Positions 10,671-23,400 of a stretch of DNA of 64,000 bases are shown piece by piece. The stretch lies in NCBI RefSeq assembly GCF_002234675.1, contig NC_019864.2:16819582-16883581 (forward strand), in the 5' to 3' direction. The notes under the pieces were generated by a model. It did no database searches, was not told the origin of the DNA, and was given only the letters and a program-made list of their open reading frames with translations. This stretch comes from Oryzias latipes. Lineage: Eukaryota; Chordata; Actinopteri; Beloniformes; Adrianichthyidae. The translations under genes were made by a program, and so were the position numbers. Positions within the stretch are counted from its first letter, which is position 1, and every line of letters starts with the position of its first letter.

Positions 10671-12480
10671 ATATGTTTCTAGAGTTTTTACCAGCTAGTG
10701 TTTAGGAACTAGTTTTGTTTGTCTTGACTGAGAAAAGACTGACAAAGAATAGGATTTTTTTTTAACTGATGTTTTTTGCATTTTCTTCCATTACATTCTT
10801 ACGATGTGCAAAGAAATGTTTGACTTTCTTCTGATTTAATTTCCCCTCTAAATCCAATAGTTCTCCTTAACATAAGCTTTTTGAATCAAATGATCTTTCA
10901 GAGCTGCAACAAATGTTAATCCATTAGTCACTGTTGAGTTTTTGTTTTTTTAACAATTGCTGTCTTGCTTTTAGTTGTCAAAAGTACACTGAGTAAAATG
11001 GCTTCATGCTGACACAAAAAAAAAGAAGAAAAAGAAGAAAATTGTCGGTTATGGATTTACTTAAAATTAAAAACATTTACAATTTAAAAGAATTATTTGA
11101 TTGTTATTAGTATTTTTAAGAAGAAAAAACAAGAAAAAAATGTTCAAAAAGGACTGGTTTGGAACTCTCTGTTTTTATGTTATGATGAACTGAAGGTGAG
11201 CATTTCTGTCATTTATTCAATACATTCATTTAACCTTCTGTTTTTTAAAAGATGATTAATTTCTGAGTAACTCCTGGCATCAAAGCCAGTGAAATCTAAA
11301 TATTCTGAAATAACTCTTTCACTTTTTTTGTTCTTTTTTTCCCCACTTATGTTGAAGAGTAAATTTTTTAATGTCTTTTGTGTTGCATATTTCTGCACAC
11401 AGTTGTTTTACTTCACCTAAAGTTGGCATTAGGTTATTTTCGTGTGACCTTTTTGTTCTAAAATGTCCTCAGTATTGGTAAAGAAGTTTCTTTGATACCT
11501 TGTAAAAGGTGCTATTATTTCCTTTTATTGCTGCGAGAAGAAAAATGCAACATACATTTTTTCTCAAAGTTTGTTTGATTACTTCATTAAAGAATGTGTG
11601 CTTTGTTCTTTCTTTGTCTTAGTGTTGGCAGCACAAACAGGAATATTGACAAAATGCCAAAGTTTTCTAATAATTTATGAGTTCTTCATTATATTAAATT
11701 AAAAAAAAACAGTCTAATGTTGACAAAACATTACCCACACAATCTGCTTTCAGCATCCCAATTTTTGTTCCAAACATGTTTTCTTCCTTGTAGATCATAA
11801 TGTGAGATTTTCACAGGAAGAGACAAAGACCATTCAAAGCACAGATGGACAGAAAAAGAGTGAAAAGAGACTTAGACTTTTTTTCCCGTTGCCCATTGTA
11901 ATTAGGCTTTGCATTGCATTTTTGTGTAGCTTTGGAAGATTTATTGAATGCGTTTTCTGTCAAATCAAATGATAGTGATAAAATTATAACGATAAATTAA
12001 ATAATAATAGAAAATTTCTCTTTCCCAAAATAAAAGGAAATGAAAAAAAAAAAACTCAAGTTAATTTAAAGTCCTCCTATGACAATTTCAGAAAAATAAA
12101 AACTTTTAAAGTGGTGTATAAATTATGATTATGACATTTTTAACCAAAATCCCACAACCTAAATTTCTTAAAAAGCCATAATCTCCTCTACATGGGCGTG
12201 GCCATTGGTGCTGAGCTGAGTAGCTTTGCCCTCGATCCCCACTTTCTGCAAGATGCGTCTTGCATAGATGAAAAGTTTGACACAAGGGAGGGCCAAACGA
12301 CACCGACTGACAGTCTCAGAAACAGTGAAAATTGTTTAAATAACTTGCGCAGCATATAAAAAGAATTGCCAGAAAGAAAGCTACTGTATTATTCACACCT
12401 AGTTTTCCAAATATGTGCAGCCAGCGCTGAACGACCCAGAGGAAGTGTTAAGTTTAGGATTACTGGTCACAATTAAGCTG
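10671..12480 (+). other. 3' UTR of the Kunitz gene and intergenic DNA
   Basis: The first few hundred bases after the stop are probably 3' UTR; an ATTAAA at about 11067 could serve as a polyadenylation signal. The rest is AT-rich DNA with poly-A and poly-T runs and no recognised gene. Confidence 0.45.
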
Positions 12481-12545
12481 TGTTCACACCGAACGTGATT
12501 CGGACAGTAGAGGCGGCCAGTTTCAACGTTAAGTCAATACTACAG
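12481..12545. repeat. Possible end of a DNA-transposon MITE
   Basis: The motif GTGTTCACACCGAACGTGA at 12480 is like the terminal sequence of a common fish MITE group. Only one end is recognisable, so this is a tentative call. Confidence 0.3.
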
Positions 12546-12761
12546 ATCATTGTGGAGTGTTTTGTGTTTGTGTATGTCTTCTGTGAATTTTCAATTTCCT
12601 GTATACTTTCTTTGGCATTCGGCGCAAACAGTAAAGTAAGAATTTCATTGTGCAGGGAAACCCGTTTCTTACTGTGCATATGACTATAAACCCTTTGAAT
12701 CTTGACTGCAAAAACAGTGGACAGCTCAACCCACTGTTTCTCGCACTCCCAAATAGGAAGT

Positions 12762-12942
12762 ACCATTGATTCCTGATACAGGCGCCGCCATGTTGAAACC
12801 ACTCAACAATGATTGGCCCAGGTCGCTCTGAGTCATCTTATCTATGGCAACTACTGTCGCCATTGCCATACATACGATGACTCAGAGTGACTGGGACCAA
12901 AGTGCTTTCAACATGGCGGCGCCTGTATCAGGAAGCAATGGT
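12762..12942. repeat. 181-bp palindromic fold-back element
   Basis: The sequence reads inward from both ends as near-perfect complements. The left arm begins ACCATTGATTCCTGATACAG and the right arm ends CTGTATCAGGAAGCAATGGT, and the arms continue through GGCGCCGCCATGTTGAAA and its complement. Pairing carries on to a central loop of roughly 35-40 nt. Each arm contains GCCGCCATGTT, a good match to a YY1 site. It lies about 1.1 kb upstream of the usp3 promoter. The element type is a MITE or an inverted duplication. Confidence 0.85.
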
Positions 12943-13024
12943 GAGGGATTTTGCCTCATTTTGTGAGACCCAGAGGTAAGGAATTTTCAATGGGTGGGAT
13001 CATACCTCGATTTGTCTATTGTTT

Positions 13025-13310
13025 TCACAGTCTATGGTCCAGGCCCGATCTGACGTCCAGCTGCACGATTTGCTGGACAGGTGCTGAGCAAAGGTCTGGC
13101 AGCAGCCCGATTTCAGCAGTGCGGCGTGATTTGGTACCCATCTGAACCCAGTTGGGTGAAGGCATGTACACCCTGGACAGTCTGTTGCAGGGCCCATGTA
13201 GCTGGAGCGATCGCGATCACTATGCCGGCTCCTGGGAGGCAAGCTGGCGTCCAGACAGACCTGCTGCAGGATGGGGAGCCAGCCTGCTCAGGCCTCCTCA
13301 ACTTCATGTT
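13025..13310. other. GC-rich intergenic patch, probably repeat mosaic
   Basis: Unusually GC-rich for the area. It contains GCGATCGCGATC and a piece like 'gtacaccctggacagtctgttgcagggc', which is also found in the dispersed element at 25620-25970. The overlapping open frames on both strands show no domain. Confidence 0.4.
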
Positions 13311-13445
13311 ATTTTTCTTATTTTCATCAAGGCAATAATAAAAAAAGGTCCCCTGATTTTATTCTTGTTTTAATTTTTACCCTTTCTGGTTAATGTGTAA
13401 CAGAAAAGGCAAGAGGGAAACTGAAAGGACAGATTGTGTATTCTT

Positions 13446-13626
<181 letters not shown>

Positions 13627-14039
13627 GGTTACACGTTTTGTTTCATTGTGTCAAAAAATAGTGTTTACTCCAGCGTGGACAACAAAAGGCTATATTCATT
13701 GACCTTTTTTTAATAACAAAAATATTTCCCTGTACTGTGATACGAACAGAATAAATTGTTAATACAATAATCAGTAGGCGTCATGAAGGTATTTTAGGTT
13801 TTGTGTGAACTATATTTATCACGGTTAGAACAAAAATACATAATTTTCTACCCAACTTTGAAATGTCAAATGAACTCGGTGCCGATAAAACAAATAAACT
13901 TGCTGTTTACGCATTTGGTTATTTATTTTTTAATTAAGCGCTTCCAAAATATAGAAAGTCAAATTCTGACATATTTGTTAGATTGTTGCCCCAAAGCCAC
14001 GGAAACAAACGATCACGGAAGTAGCAAACCAATTTCCTC

Positions 14040-14440
14040 TGGCGTTTTGTGGCAGCAAACGGGCGAGCCGATTGGCATTACGTCACTTCCTGAAGTTATT
14101 TCCATTTGTTTGTTGTTTCGAGAGCAAGCAGTAACCTGCTTCGTTACTTACCACAATATCCTCAGTTTTATCTCAATGTGATTTAAAGTGTGTTTTTTTC
14201 CCACTAGTAAAAAAAAAAAATTGAAGAAATTGCCTACTCTTAAACGTATGTTTTGTGGAGCGCTTACCAAACGTGTTGGCGTAAGCAAAGACAGGAAAAC
14301 GTGCTCCTTGCGGTCAGAAGTAGTTGGCCGGCTAACGAAAGCTAGCTAGTTTTTACTTAATTGGCTAACTATTGTTAGCTACCTGGGTCCTGGTAGCATT
14401 AGTGTTGGTTTGTTGGGAGAATCTCTCGAATGCAAAAATA
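14040..14440 (+). promoter_or_regulatory. Promoter and 5' UTR region of usp3
   Basis: An inverted CCAAT (GATTGGC near 14070), a CRE-like TTACGTCA (14078-14085) and an ETS-like ACTTCCTG directly after it cluster about 360 bp upstream of the usp3 ATG. No TATA box is evident. This combination is typical of broadly expressed housekeeping genes. The exact start of transcription, probably between 14100 and 14350, is not visible. Confidence 0.5.
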
Positions 14441-17400
14441 ATGGAGTGCTCTCACCTAAGCCTGAATATAAGCTGTACCACTGATTCACCCAGATTCCCC
14501 AATGGCACACCGTCGTCCTGGTGTTGCAATGGTAAGAAAGAATGTTGCTCTTCCTTCACGTTACGAACACGAACCAGAGTGTAAACAGAGCTCGCGGCGT
14601 GATCACGATAGCATTAGTGTTAATCTTAAACATGCTGTGCTGAAGTCGACAACCGGAACCACAGGGGCAAATCAACATAATTATATTATCTCAACGCTGA
14701 ACAAAAACACACTATTTAGTTAGTTTTCTTTTCAACCTGTAAACAGCAAAGTAGCGAAAGTAAACGTGATGTTTGTGCCCAGTGTGCAGGTCTAATAAGA
14801 GTCCTTGGATCTGCCTTACCTGTTTGATGGTGCATTGTGGGCGGTAAGTTGATTTCTTTGCTTTTCCCCGTCCTTCCTCCTCATCTTTGTCAGAATAGCC
14901 AAACTTGAGCAGTGTTTTATACTTGATGGTGTTGGTTTAGAGGAGTGATTCAGTGATGGTTAAGATCCATTTTTAAAAAAAAAGAAGAAGCAGTTATTCT
15001 GTCAGGTGTTGGGCTTAACTGTTGCAAGTCTCAGCTGGTTTAAAGTGAATGTCATTTTTATTAAAACACTTATAAACAACCTCAAATCTTTATGTGTGAA
15101 GTTACTAATTTATAGAGGCCTTAGAGTTGTTGGTTTTTTTTATATGTATATAAAATGTGTCCTACTTTTAAATTTTAATGGGAATCTTTAAAATAAATTA
15201 CAGTGAAAATGTTATTCTGATCAAATAATATACTTGAGAATACATGTCTTTTTTTCTTTTATGTATGATTTGTTTCATTTTTTTTAAATATAGATATGTG
15301 AATGGACACGCGAAGAAACATTTTGAGGACAACCAAGGTCCTGGCTTTTGTCAAAGGAAGGGTGACAGGCAGGAGAAGGAGAAAACCCAGCATTCTCTGT
15401 GCATGGACTGTAGCAGCTTCAGTGTATTTTGGTAGGTTTTTGACATTTTTGTTTCATGCATTGGTGTCTGACAATGAGTTATATCGCCAGAGGAGACACG
15501 CCCGCTTGGGAAACCTTGCACACGGTGGTGGAGCGCGACACCATCTTGGTGAGGTCGACGGTGCCCACATGGCAATGATTTCTACAGCCTTTGTGGCACC
15601 TAACTAGTTTTTATATAATTTATATATATTTATGTTTATATATATTTATACATACATATATATAAATATATCATATATATGTATATCATTTATGTATATA
15701 TATATATATATATCTCATTTGTTGTTGTTAATAAGGAGAAACAGGCAGCCTTAAAAGGTCAAACTTTAATGAAAAATGCATAGTTGCAGGACTTCTAACA
15801 AAAAACTATTATTACAAAAAAAATGTAAAAAAAATTTTTAGCATTTAGAGGTTTTAGACCTCTTTGACATGTAATTTTAATTATTTAGAAAAGCCCAACA
15901 ATAAGTCAAAAGGAAGTCAATAATGATAATAAATAATAACAAAATATACATAAGTCAATAATTCTAATGATAATAATAAATCAATAATAAACACTACTAA
16001 TAATAAATCAATAGTAATTCAATAATAATAATAAATGATAGGAATAAATCAATAATAAGTCAACAATAAGTCCAAAAGTTAATAACAGATTTACACTTTA
16101 AAAAAAAAAAGAAGAAAAAAAAGAAAGAAAAACAATAGATTGACTAATTCATGTGAGTGATCAATTTGGTGTTACACAGATGGTATGGTGTTGGGTTTCA
16201 AGCGAACAGTCTGGCCAGTCTTATCAAAATCTGTTTCCACAAAATGTTTTGAGCATAGCCAGACTGTATTACTAGTTGGTACCACAGTGATCCATCTGGG
16301 TTAGCTCTTTTGATAGCTAAGGCCCACATTTTCCTTAAGTCTGAATCCATTGGAAACCTGCAAGAAAAGTTCAGTCACTGAGTCAGAAATGTATAAATCT
16401 ATATCGCTATAATAGCTTGGCCCTAGTATCCTGTATACTATAATATGTACATTTATGTCGACAGCAAATTATACGTACATTATCCCTACATGTTGATAAT
16501 AGCCCTGCAGCATCATGCATGTCAATGTGTACTATTAATGATGCCCCTGCAGCATTAAAAGAAAAAAAATTATAATACTTACCTGTGAAATGTTATGCAT
16601 TCCTACTACGTGGACTAATTTCTTCGATATTGGCAGTTGGAACCCCCACAATGAAGTGGCATTTTGCAAAAAATGTGTTCACGTGCATGTACTGCAGCAG
16701 CAAGGTTATTATAGTTAACGAAAACGAACGAAAAAACTAAAACTAGAACTGAAAAAACATTTTCGTTAACTAAAATAAAAATAAAAAGGAGAGTTTTAAA
16801 AAAAACGAAAACTAACTAAAACTGTTTGTTGTGTGTATAAAACGAACTGAAACTAAATAATATCAACCCCAAAAAATACTTCGTTTTTGTCTTTGTTAAT
16901 ACATAAGTCTTTTGGGTTGAAATAAAATCTATTTACTTCACGCTGCTAGTTTTACTGTGTATTTGACCCCTACGGCATCACGTTGTCTGTGACGTCACAT
17001 GATGTCTGTCAGACACTGCCGGCTAGCGTGGTCATAGACATTTACATGAGCGTGATGGCTGCATTAAAAGTTGGGAGAAAGCGGGAGAGTCCTATTTGGG
17101 ACTTTTTTGACTATAACAGCGTCGAAAACTAAAGTAAGTGCCTTGTAGTCGAAGCAGGAGACAAAATTTGTGGAACGCTCCTCAAAGGGAAAAACCCTAC
17201 GAATCTAAAAGTACATTTAAAAAGCGCACACAAAAACGCAAATCAACAGTACCTAGACAAGCTAGCCTGTCGCCCGCCCTCCCCCGAAAAAGAAGCGAGA
17301 GCAGATAACGTAATGCTGTTATCGGCTGTTATATTTTAATTTAAGGATGGTTGTCCTTGTGTCCTCTGAATAATAAGTGTTTCAAAATGTATCTTTGGTT

Positions 17401-20400
17401 GAGTTTTTATTATACAATACTTATTCCGGTGATTTTGAATCATGCACCTGACAAATATCCTAATTTACAAAAAAAAAAAAAAGAAGAAACTAAAACTAAT
17501 AAAAACTAAACTAAAACGAAGCAATTTCAAAAAATAAAAACTAATAAAAACTAGTAAAGCTGCCTCTAAAAACTAATTAAAACTAAATAAATTTAAAAAC
17601 AAAAATTCAAAACGAAATAAAAACTAAAACTAATAAAAAATCCGAAACTATTATAACCTTGTGCAGCAGTGAAATTACCTCACCAAGATGGCGGTGCTCT
17701 CCTCCCATGAGGAACCATGTGATTTCTCCTCTAGCGATATAACTCATTGGTGTCTGATCTCAAGAGACATTTCAAAGCTTTATGTATTTAAAGGACGAAT
17801 TTAAGCATTTTCAAATATTTGTTTAGTTTTTTGTTCATACTACGGTAAAACATGGCAAAATATATCATATATGTTTCCCACAAAGGTTTCAGGTGTGTAA
17901 ATAGAGCATTATTGTTTTTATAATAATGCTCTGTATCAGTGATTGTTTTTTCTAGTTACAGATGTGATGACTTTGTTGTCAACGACACGAAGCTTGGACA
18001 GGTTCAGAAGCTGAGGGAGCAGCTACAGAGTTTAGAAAAGTAGCAACACATTTCCAAAATAAATAATTGTATTTTTAATTTTTTTATCATTATTATTCTG
18101 TATTTACCGTTTTGATGTTTGGTGTTGTTGCAGTTCTTTACTTATGGGAGACCGACAGAGGAAAAGGAAGTTTCAGGAAAACTCGGCTTCAGATGGAAAG
18201 CTATTAAAAGACGGTGTAAGTTCTGCTTGAATGCTGTTTGATTTCCTAAATATACACAATTCTTCCTTTGTTCTTCTTCTCCCACAAATGTTGATTGGAA
18301 AATATTCATCTGCTTCTCAATCATTTTTCTTGCAGGAAAATGTGGCTCTAGGTGCAACAGGTCTGCGGAATTTGGGCAACACGTGCTTCATGAATGCCAT
18401 TCTGCAGTCTCTCAGGTAAACTCCAAACTGAGGCCAAGTATGTGGGTGGTAGACTGGGATTGCAGCCGGAATCAGTAGCTCATCCCCTGTGGATTCAGGG
18501 CCCCGCGACCAGTCATCCTTTATTAATACAGTATGGGGCACACAGGGGGATTATAGAGACTGCTTGAAACAAGACCAGTTTTGTCAGCGAATGCATTTAC
18601 TCCGTTGTATTTTCTTTTTTTTGTGTGTTTAGTTCAATCCAAGTAAATGTTGCTTAACACAAGCATTGATCTCATTCTTAATTTATTTTCTTGTCAAATT
18701 AACTCATGTATTTTAAAATCATCAAGAGATTTATTTCAATAATCCAAATGCAATGTATTTGGATTATATTGGAAGAAGTCAGAAATTAAAAATGATTCAT
18801 TCAAAGCAGAAAAATGCTGCAAACTGGATGCTTTTGTTTTGAAAATATACAGCTGCCTGACAAGTCATCTGTTTACATATCAACTCAGTAAAGCCACATC
18901 TTTATTATGGTAAATGTTTTAAAGGTTAAAATCCACATGTGTTTAAATGTTCTTTGTGTTTTGCAAAATATAATCAAGGTGTTGGATGTCAAATTGGTGA
19001 CTTCTTAATGTGTTTGCTTGACAGTAACATCGAGCAGTTCAGCTGTTACTTTAAAGAGTTGCCTGCAGTTGCTCTGCGCAGTGGTAAGACTGCAGGAAGA
19101 AGGATGTACCACACCCGCAGCCAAGGGGACAACAGTGTGTAAGGTCCTCTTCTGACGGAGGGAGAATTTATGGGCATTAGTCTGGCATTGAACTCTGCTA
19201 TTGTATAATTTACAAGTCAGTTTTTTCTTGGTGTGTCCTACTTTTTGTCTGTAATACACCATAGTCTTACTTTGATCACTAAGGGTCTTGATCTGTTAAG
19301 ATAGGGGGGTAAAGTATTATTGTTTGAAAGAAGGCTGCCTTTTCTGGTCTTACTTTCCGTCAAACAGGTCTTTGGTGGAGGAGTTCAGGAAAACTCTCTG
19401 TTCTTTGTGGCAAGGAAACCAGACTGCCTTCAGTCCAGATTCCTTGTTCTATGCCATTTGGAAAATCATGCCAAGTTTCAGGTACAAGTGCGCCGTTTCC
19501 TCCCAACTTAACCATGAATGTACTGTAGGTGCCACGTACCCCAGACCGATGTCTTTACACATGTGTAATTCAGAGCTGCTTTGTTTGACAGAGGCTACCA
19601 ACAGCAGGATGCCCATGAGTTCATGCGCTACTTGCTGGATCATCTCCACAGGGAGCTTCAGTACAGCCGCAACGGGGCGTCGCACCCAGTCTCTCCTCAG
19701 GATGGAGTCAGACTCTCATCTGCTGAGGGAAAATGTTGCACGTGAGCCAATCTAACCTCAAAGCAACTTATCTGTTTGCCTGTTTTTGTAGCTCTGTTTC
19801 ATGCCACTGTGCACAAGTTGATTTTGTGTTTCATGACTGCTTATTTCTCATATATAATATAATAAAATATAATATAATAAAACTGTTTTGTGCCCTTTGG
19901 TCTTTACAGAAACGGGGCTCCCAGTGTCGTCACATCTATTTTTGGTGGTTTACTTCAAAATGAAGTGAACTGCTTGATTTGTGGAACAGAATCCCGGAAG
20001 TTTGATCCATTTCTTGGTAAGACATCTAAAGTTTAGAAATAGAATAGAATGGCTTTGTTGTCACTATAAACATGTACAATTCGCATCACACGCGCATACA
20101 GTGAAATGAGAGCCGCTCACTGTTCAGTGCAAACATGCATGAGAAAAATAATTTCACAAAATAAAATAATTTCCCAAAAAAGAAAAGTACAATTTATAAA
20201 AATGTACAATAATTATTTTTTTTGCCGAGGAGGTTTTACTTTCAGCCAAGAGGTAGGTAAAGATAAAAACTGCTATGCCCATGATAGCAGAGATATATTA
20301 AACTGAAGTACAGAGTAAGTACAAATAACAAAATAAGTACAAAGAACAAAAAAAAGCTCATTTCCTTTTTTGAGCATGGTGTAAGCTCTGTTTCTGCCAT

Positions 20401-23400
20401 TATTTTTCCAGATTCTGAGGGCATGCAAGTGTCATGTATATTCACATGAAGAATGTTTTTTCTTTTTTCTGTTTTGGACTCAGATCTGTCCTTGGACATT
20501 CCCAGTCAGTTCAGACAAAAGAGAAGCAAAGACCAGGAGCCAAGCCCAACATGCACCCTGCGTGGTAGTTTTTCTAACTTTTTTTCTTATTTTTGTTGCT
20601 CTGTTCTTTTGATATTTTAAAGCAAAATTCATGAATATATTTGGTAAATGTTGTTTTTAGACTGCCTATACAGCTTCACTGATCTGGAAGAACTTGATGA
20701 GACAGAGCTGTATTATTGCCATAAGTGTAAAAAACGGCAGAAATCGACAAAGAAATTTTGGATCCACAACCTACCTAAGGTAAAAGAAAACCAGCCTTGT
20801 TTTATTTGAGTACGAGCAGCTGTGTATTCAAAATATTGTTTTCATTTGTAGGTTTTATGTCTGCACCTAAAGCGATTCCACTGGACGGCCTTTTTGAGAA
20901 ACAAGATTGACACTTATGTGGAGTTCCCACTGAAAGGCCTGGACATGAGGGGCTACTTACTCGAGGTGGGCTTGGACGAGAACAGAAGTTGATCAGAACC
21001 TTTCACTGTTCTGTTATTCATCCTTTTGCTAAAAGATAGTTTACTTGGCGGCTGACCAGCACAACCACTAAAACTGGTCTGATGTCAACAACAACTGACT
21101 CTAGGCGTAAAAGTGCAACTATTGTAGTTTACAGAGGTCGTAACAACAGAAAAAGGGGGATTGGTACAAAACAAGATGTGATTTATTGACATATACGTAT
21201 ATATTTTTCAGAAACACCAGCTTTAACTATAGGTATGTTTACACATTTTTACACAGATAAACCTGCAGAAAACTTGAACTCCTCATACTTAATGTGGGCT
21301 AAAGATTGTATGAAGACTGAAACATTTTCCAAATCCTTGGTGGAATATTTTTTTTTGCCTCTGCTCATTACAACCCAGTCTTTTTTTTCCAGCTTCATGC
21401 CTTTTGAAGTAAAGTTTTTGTTTGAGAACTTAAAACAGAAGAAAAGAACCAGGAAGCAAAATATGAGGAACATCCTGGAGTGTCCTTATATGTAAACCCT
21501 GAGAGACGACTAAAATATATGCATTTAAATTTACACACTTCAATTTCATATATCTCTACATTTAATCAAAAAAATATTTGATAATTGAAAGTTAATTATG
21601 AATCCGCATTTGTGAATAATAAAAAGGAAATCTTAAAAGCTAAAATTCTTGGCGTGTCCATTTGAAGATGATTTAGTGGATGAAGAAGCTCAGATAATAC
21701 TTTTTTCACCATGAGAGGGTGATAAGACCACATATGGATGTTGGAAAGATACATTTTATAAGTTGTATATATATGTATATATACACACACACACACACTT
21801 ACATCACAATATAATTGGAAGTTAGATCAGAAATTCGTGCGTTTGTTCTGTCCGTTCTTTTTCTCCAAGCAGAAACACTTTTTTTTTTTTTTTGCTGATG
21901 CAGCCGTAAGACTTTTTTGATGGACGTATAATCTTCATATGCTGTCATTAAAATCTCCGACTCCGTCTCGCTAAAGTGTAGCGCTCTTTTTTTTTCTCCA
22001 CGCGTTTCCATGGTGACTCCGGAAATCGGCTATCTATTGAGGATGTCTTTATGTACTTGCTGTGCACGCGCATTAACCCAGGGTTACCAAGTTGAGCGTA
22101 ATTACGCTAACTCATATCCAGTCTTTTGGAACCAACATACCCAGAGTAAGCAAGTTCAGGCGGATTTCAGCCAGAGTTCAGGGTTAAAGTCAGGGTAGTT
22201 TAAACATGCTTTCTGGAATACCCTCCAGGGCAGTGATTGCAAGCTCAAAGTTAGTTAAATTGAATGACCTTTACTGCAGTTACAATAAAACATCCACAAA
22301 AATGTATACTATTAAGTTGTTTTAGATGGGTTTAGTGGTTACAGCCTAACTCCAGGTTTAAACTTCTGATTTTCAGTTCTAACAAGGACTACATGACATA
22401 TTTTTTGAATATCCTAATAAATTTGACTTATTGTAACTTTTGGAAAAAAAAATTCTCTGATGCATACATTTTTAAAAGGCCATATTTGAAACTAATGTGT
22501 TTGAAGAAAGCTGTTTCTACAAATTCACTATTTTGTGTTTCTTTTTTATGCCGTTAGCCAGAGAATTCCTTACCAGGGAGTTGCCTGTATGACCTTGTGG
22601 CTGTTGTGGTCCATCATGGATCCGGGTGAGAAGATACATTTGCTGCTGTTTGGCTTTAAATTTTAAGCTGTATTATGTACGTTTTTTATGTGCTTTTTTT
22701 CCCATATCTTACTGGTAAAGGAATTACTTGGATGAACTTTATTATGCTGTTGGTTGAAATGTGGAAGCTTTTTTTTTTTTTTTTGATGAACTCAGTCCCT
22801 TTACAAAACCAGAAGAGCATAATTTAATCCAAATTGACCAGTCTGTGAGCTGTGTTCATTCAGAAAATCATTGTTAAAACATTTCAGACCCAATTTAGTC
22901 AAAAGGTTTTGGGAACAGCTGCAGTTTAACATTTCATGCAGACAGTGAATGCTGATTGGCCTCAGACTTGAGTCCTTGATAATTGAGTTAAGTTTAAGAT
23001 GTTGCTGTTTTAGCTTTGGCCTCTGAGTGGCAGTGTTGTGCTGCTGCTTGGTGGTCAAACGACATTAGAAGTCCTGTTAGCACAGGAGTAAGAAACCTTG
23101 ACGTGATGCGTGTGTTCACAGGGTTGGATCGGGGCATTATACAGCATATGGCAGCCACGAGGCCTGCTGGTATCACTTCAATGACAGCACAGTGACTCTG
23201 ACCAATGAGGACACGGTGAGGAAGGCCAAGGCCTACATACTCTTCTATGTGGAGAGGACTGCTGAAGTTCCCTCAGACAAGGTTGCCGCAGACGGGGCGG
23301 CGACGGGCGATCCTGACGTGGACGAGGCACCGACACACAGTGTTTCATTTGAAATGAACCCTCAGGCCAACAGTGCAGCAGATTCGGCACAGACAGACAT

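Larger units (their letters stand above)
15472..17749. mobile_element. P-element-like transposon with THAP relic, in usp3 intron 3
   Basis: The ends are 25-bp inverted repeats with a single mismatch, starting CAATGAGTTATATCGC (15472) and ending GCGATATAACTCATTG (17749). The element is flanked on both sides by an exact 8-bp duplication, GTGTCTGA (15464-15471 and 17750-17757). Both arms also share a subterminal CCATCTTGGTGAGGT motif. Inside, on the minus strand, lies a broken THAP DNA-binding domain. Eight-base duplications together with a THAP domain point to the P superfamily (THAP9 relatives). Removing the nested hAT copy and its duplication leaves about 1.3 kb. No transposase core remains, so it cannot move by itself. 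Confidence 0.85.
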
